A DNA stretch of 64,000 nucleotides. Source: Psychrobacter sp. M13 (GTDB lineage Bacteria; Pseudomonadota; Gammaproteobacteria; Pseudomonadales; Moraxellaceae). The notes beneath the pieces are model-generated. The model was not told the DNA's origin and did no database searches. It saw nothing but the letters and a program-made list of their open reading frames with translations. Every line of letters begins with the position of its first letter. The stretch's first letter is position 1. Position numbers and translations under genes: made by a program. The DNA is taken from positions 2,356,001 through 2,420,000 of the forward strand of contig NZ_CP132194.1 of assembly GCF_030718935.1 (NCBI RefSeq), read 5' to 3'. Below, piece by piece: positions 63,917-64,000 of this stretch.

Positions 63917-64000
63917 GTAGACCGTGACGAGGTGACGGCTATCGGAGTTATTGAATAAACTTAACAGCTATACTGAGTCTTAGTAATTTAGCCAAACAGA

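Overview
The window looks like chromosomal DNA of a Psychrobacter-type gammaproteobacterium (Moraxellaceae). This is judged from the moderate-to-low GC, the protein style (Asn/Asp/Ser-rich linkers inserted into otherwise standard enzymes) and the gene set; no 16S gene is present to confirm it. Almost everything is metabolic: nitrogen, one-carbon/glyoxylate and molybdenum-cofactor functions, plus one short decayed mobile-element patch.

Layout. 0-2.6 kb: ureidoglycolate lyase, a DMT-family exporter and a secreted LprI-like protein. 2.6-5 kb: a cystine-type amino-acid ABC transporter, followed by an intergenic region with an 8 x 8-bp tandem repeat. 5.4-12.3 kb: the histidine utilisation cluster, hutC divergent from hutUHGI, with a palindromic HutC-type operator. 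12.3-15 kb: an M14 carboxypeptidase and NADP-glutamate dehydrogenase. 15.4-18 kb: small genes (acetyltransferase, tautomerase, DUF421 membrane protein, exonuclease-BRCT fusion). 18-35.6 kb: a long minus-strand molybdenum island (modB, modA, moaE, moaD, moaC, mobA, moaB, moaA, moeA, a mocA-like gene, xdhC/paoD-like, a three-subunit aldehyde/xanthine oxidoreductase, fdhD and an FdhF/YdeP-type oxidoreductase). 36-37.7 kb: a class II aldolase and a MEST-like alpha/beta hydrolase. 37.8-42.6 kb: bhcABCD, the complete beta-hydroxyaspartate cycle for glyoxylate assimilation. 43-44.3 kb: an orphan NADAR-type (DarT1-associated) antitoxin beside tRNA-Val(GAC). 44.4-48.2 kb: a major-royal-jelly-protein-like lipoprotein, an Old Yellow Enzyme and a divergent LysR regulator. 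48.4-50.3 kb: a truncated gene, a decayed IS3-family element and an IS256 transposase remnant. 50.4-63.9 kb: nitrate assimilation, in two divergent operons (narK/nasA-type transporter, PP2C-kinase fusion, FAD reductase, nitrate reductase, siroheme methyltransferase on minus; nirB-nirD on plus).

How it fits together. The Mo island supplies cofactor for the aldehyde oxidoreductase, the formate-dehydrogenase-like enzyme and, 16 kb away, the assimilatory nitrate reductase; cobA supplies siroheme precursor for NirB. Histidine breakdown yields glutamate and ammonia beside glutamate dehydrogenase. Ureidoglycolate lyase makes glyoxylate, the substrate of the bhc pathway. The region between the nitrate operons carries two near-consensus sigma-54 promoters facing outward with two NtrC-like sites midway, which is the clearest regulatory architecture in the window. 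No obviously new system stands out. The most interesting items are the kinase/phosphatase inside the nitrate operon, the orphan antitoxin, the helical insert in the molybdenum subunit and the bacterial MEST homologue.
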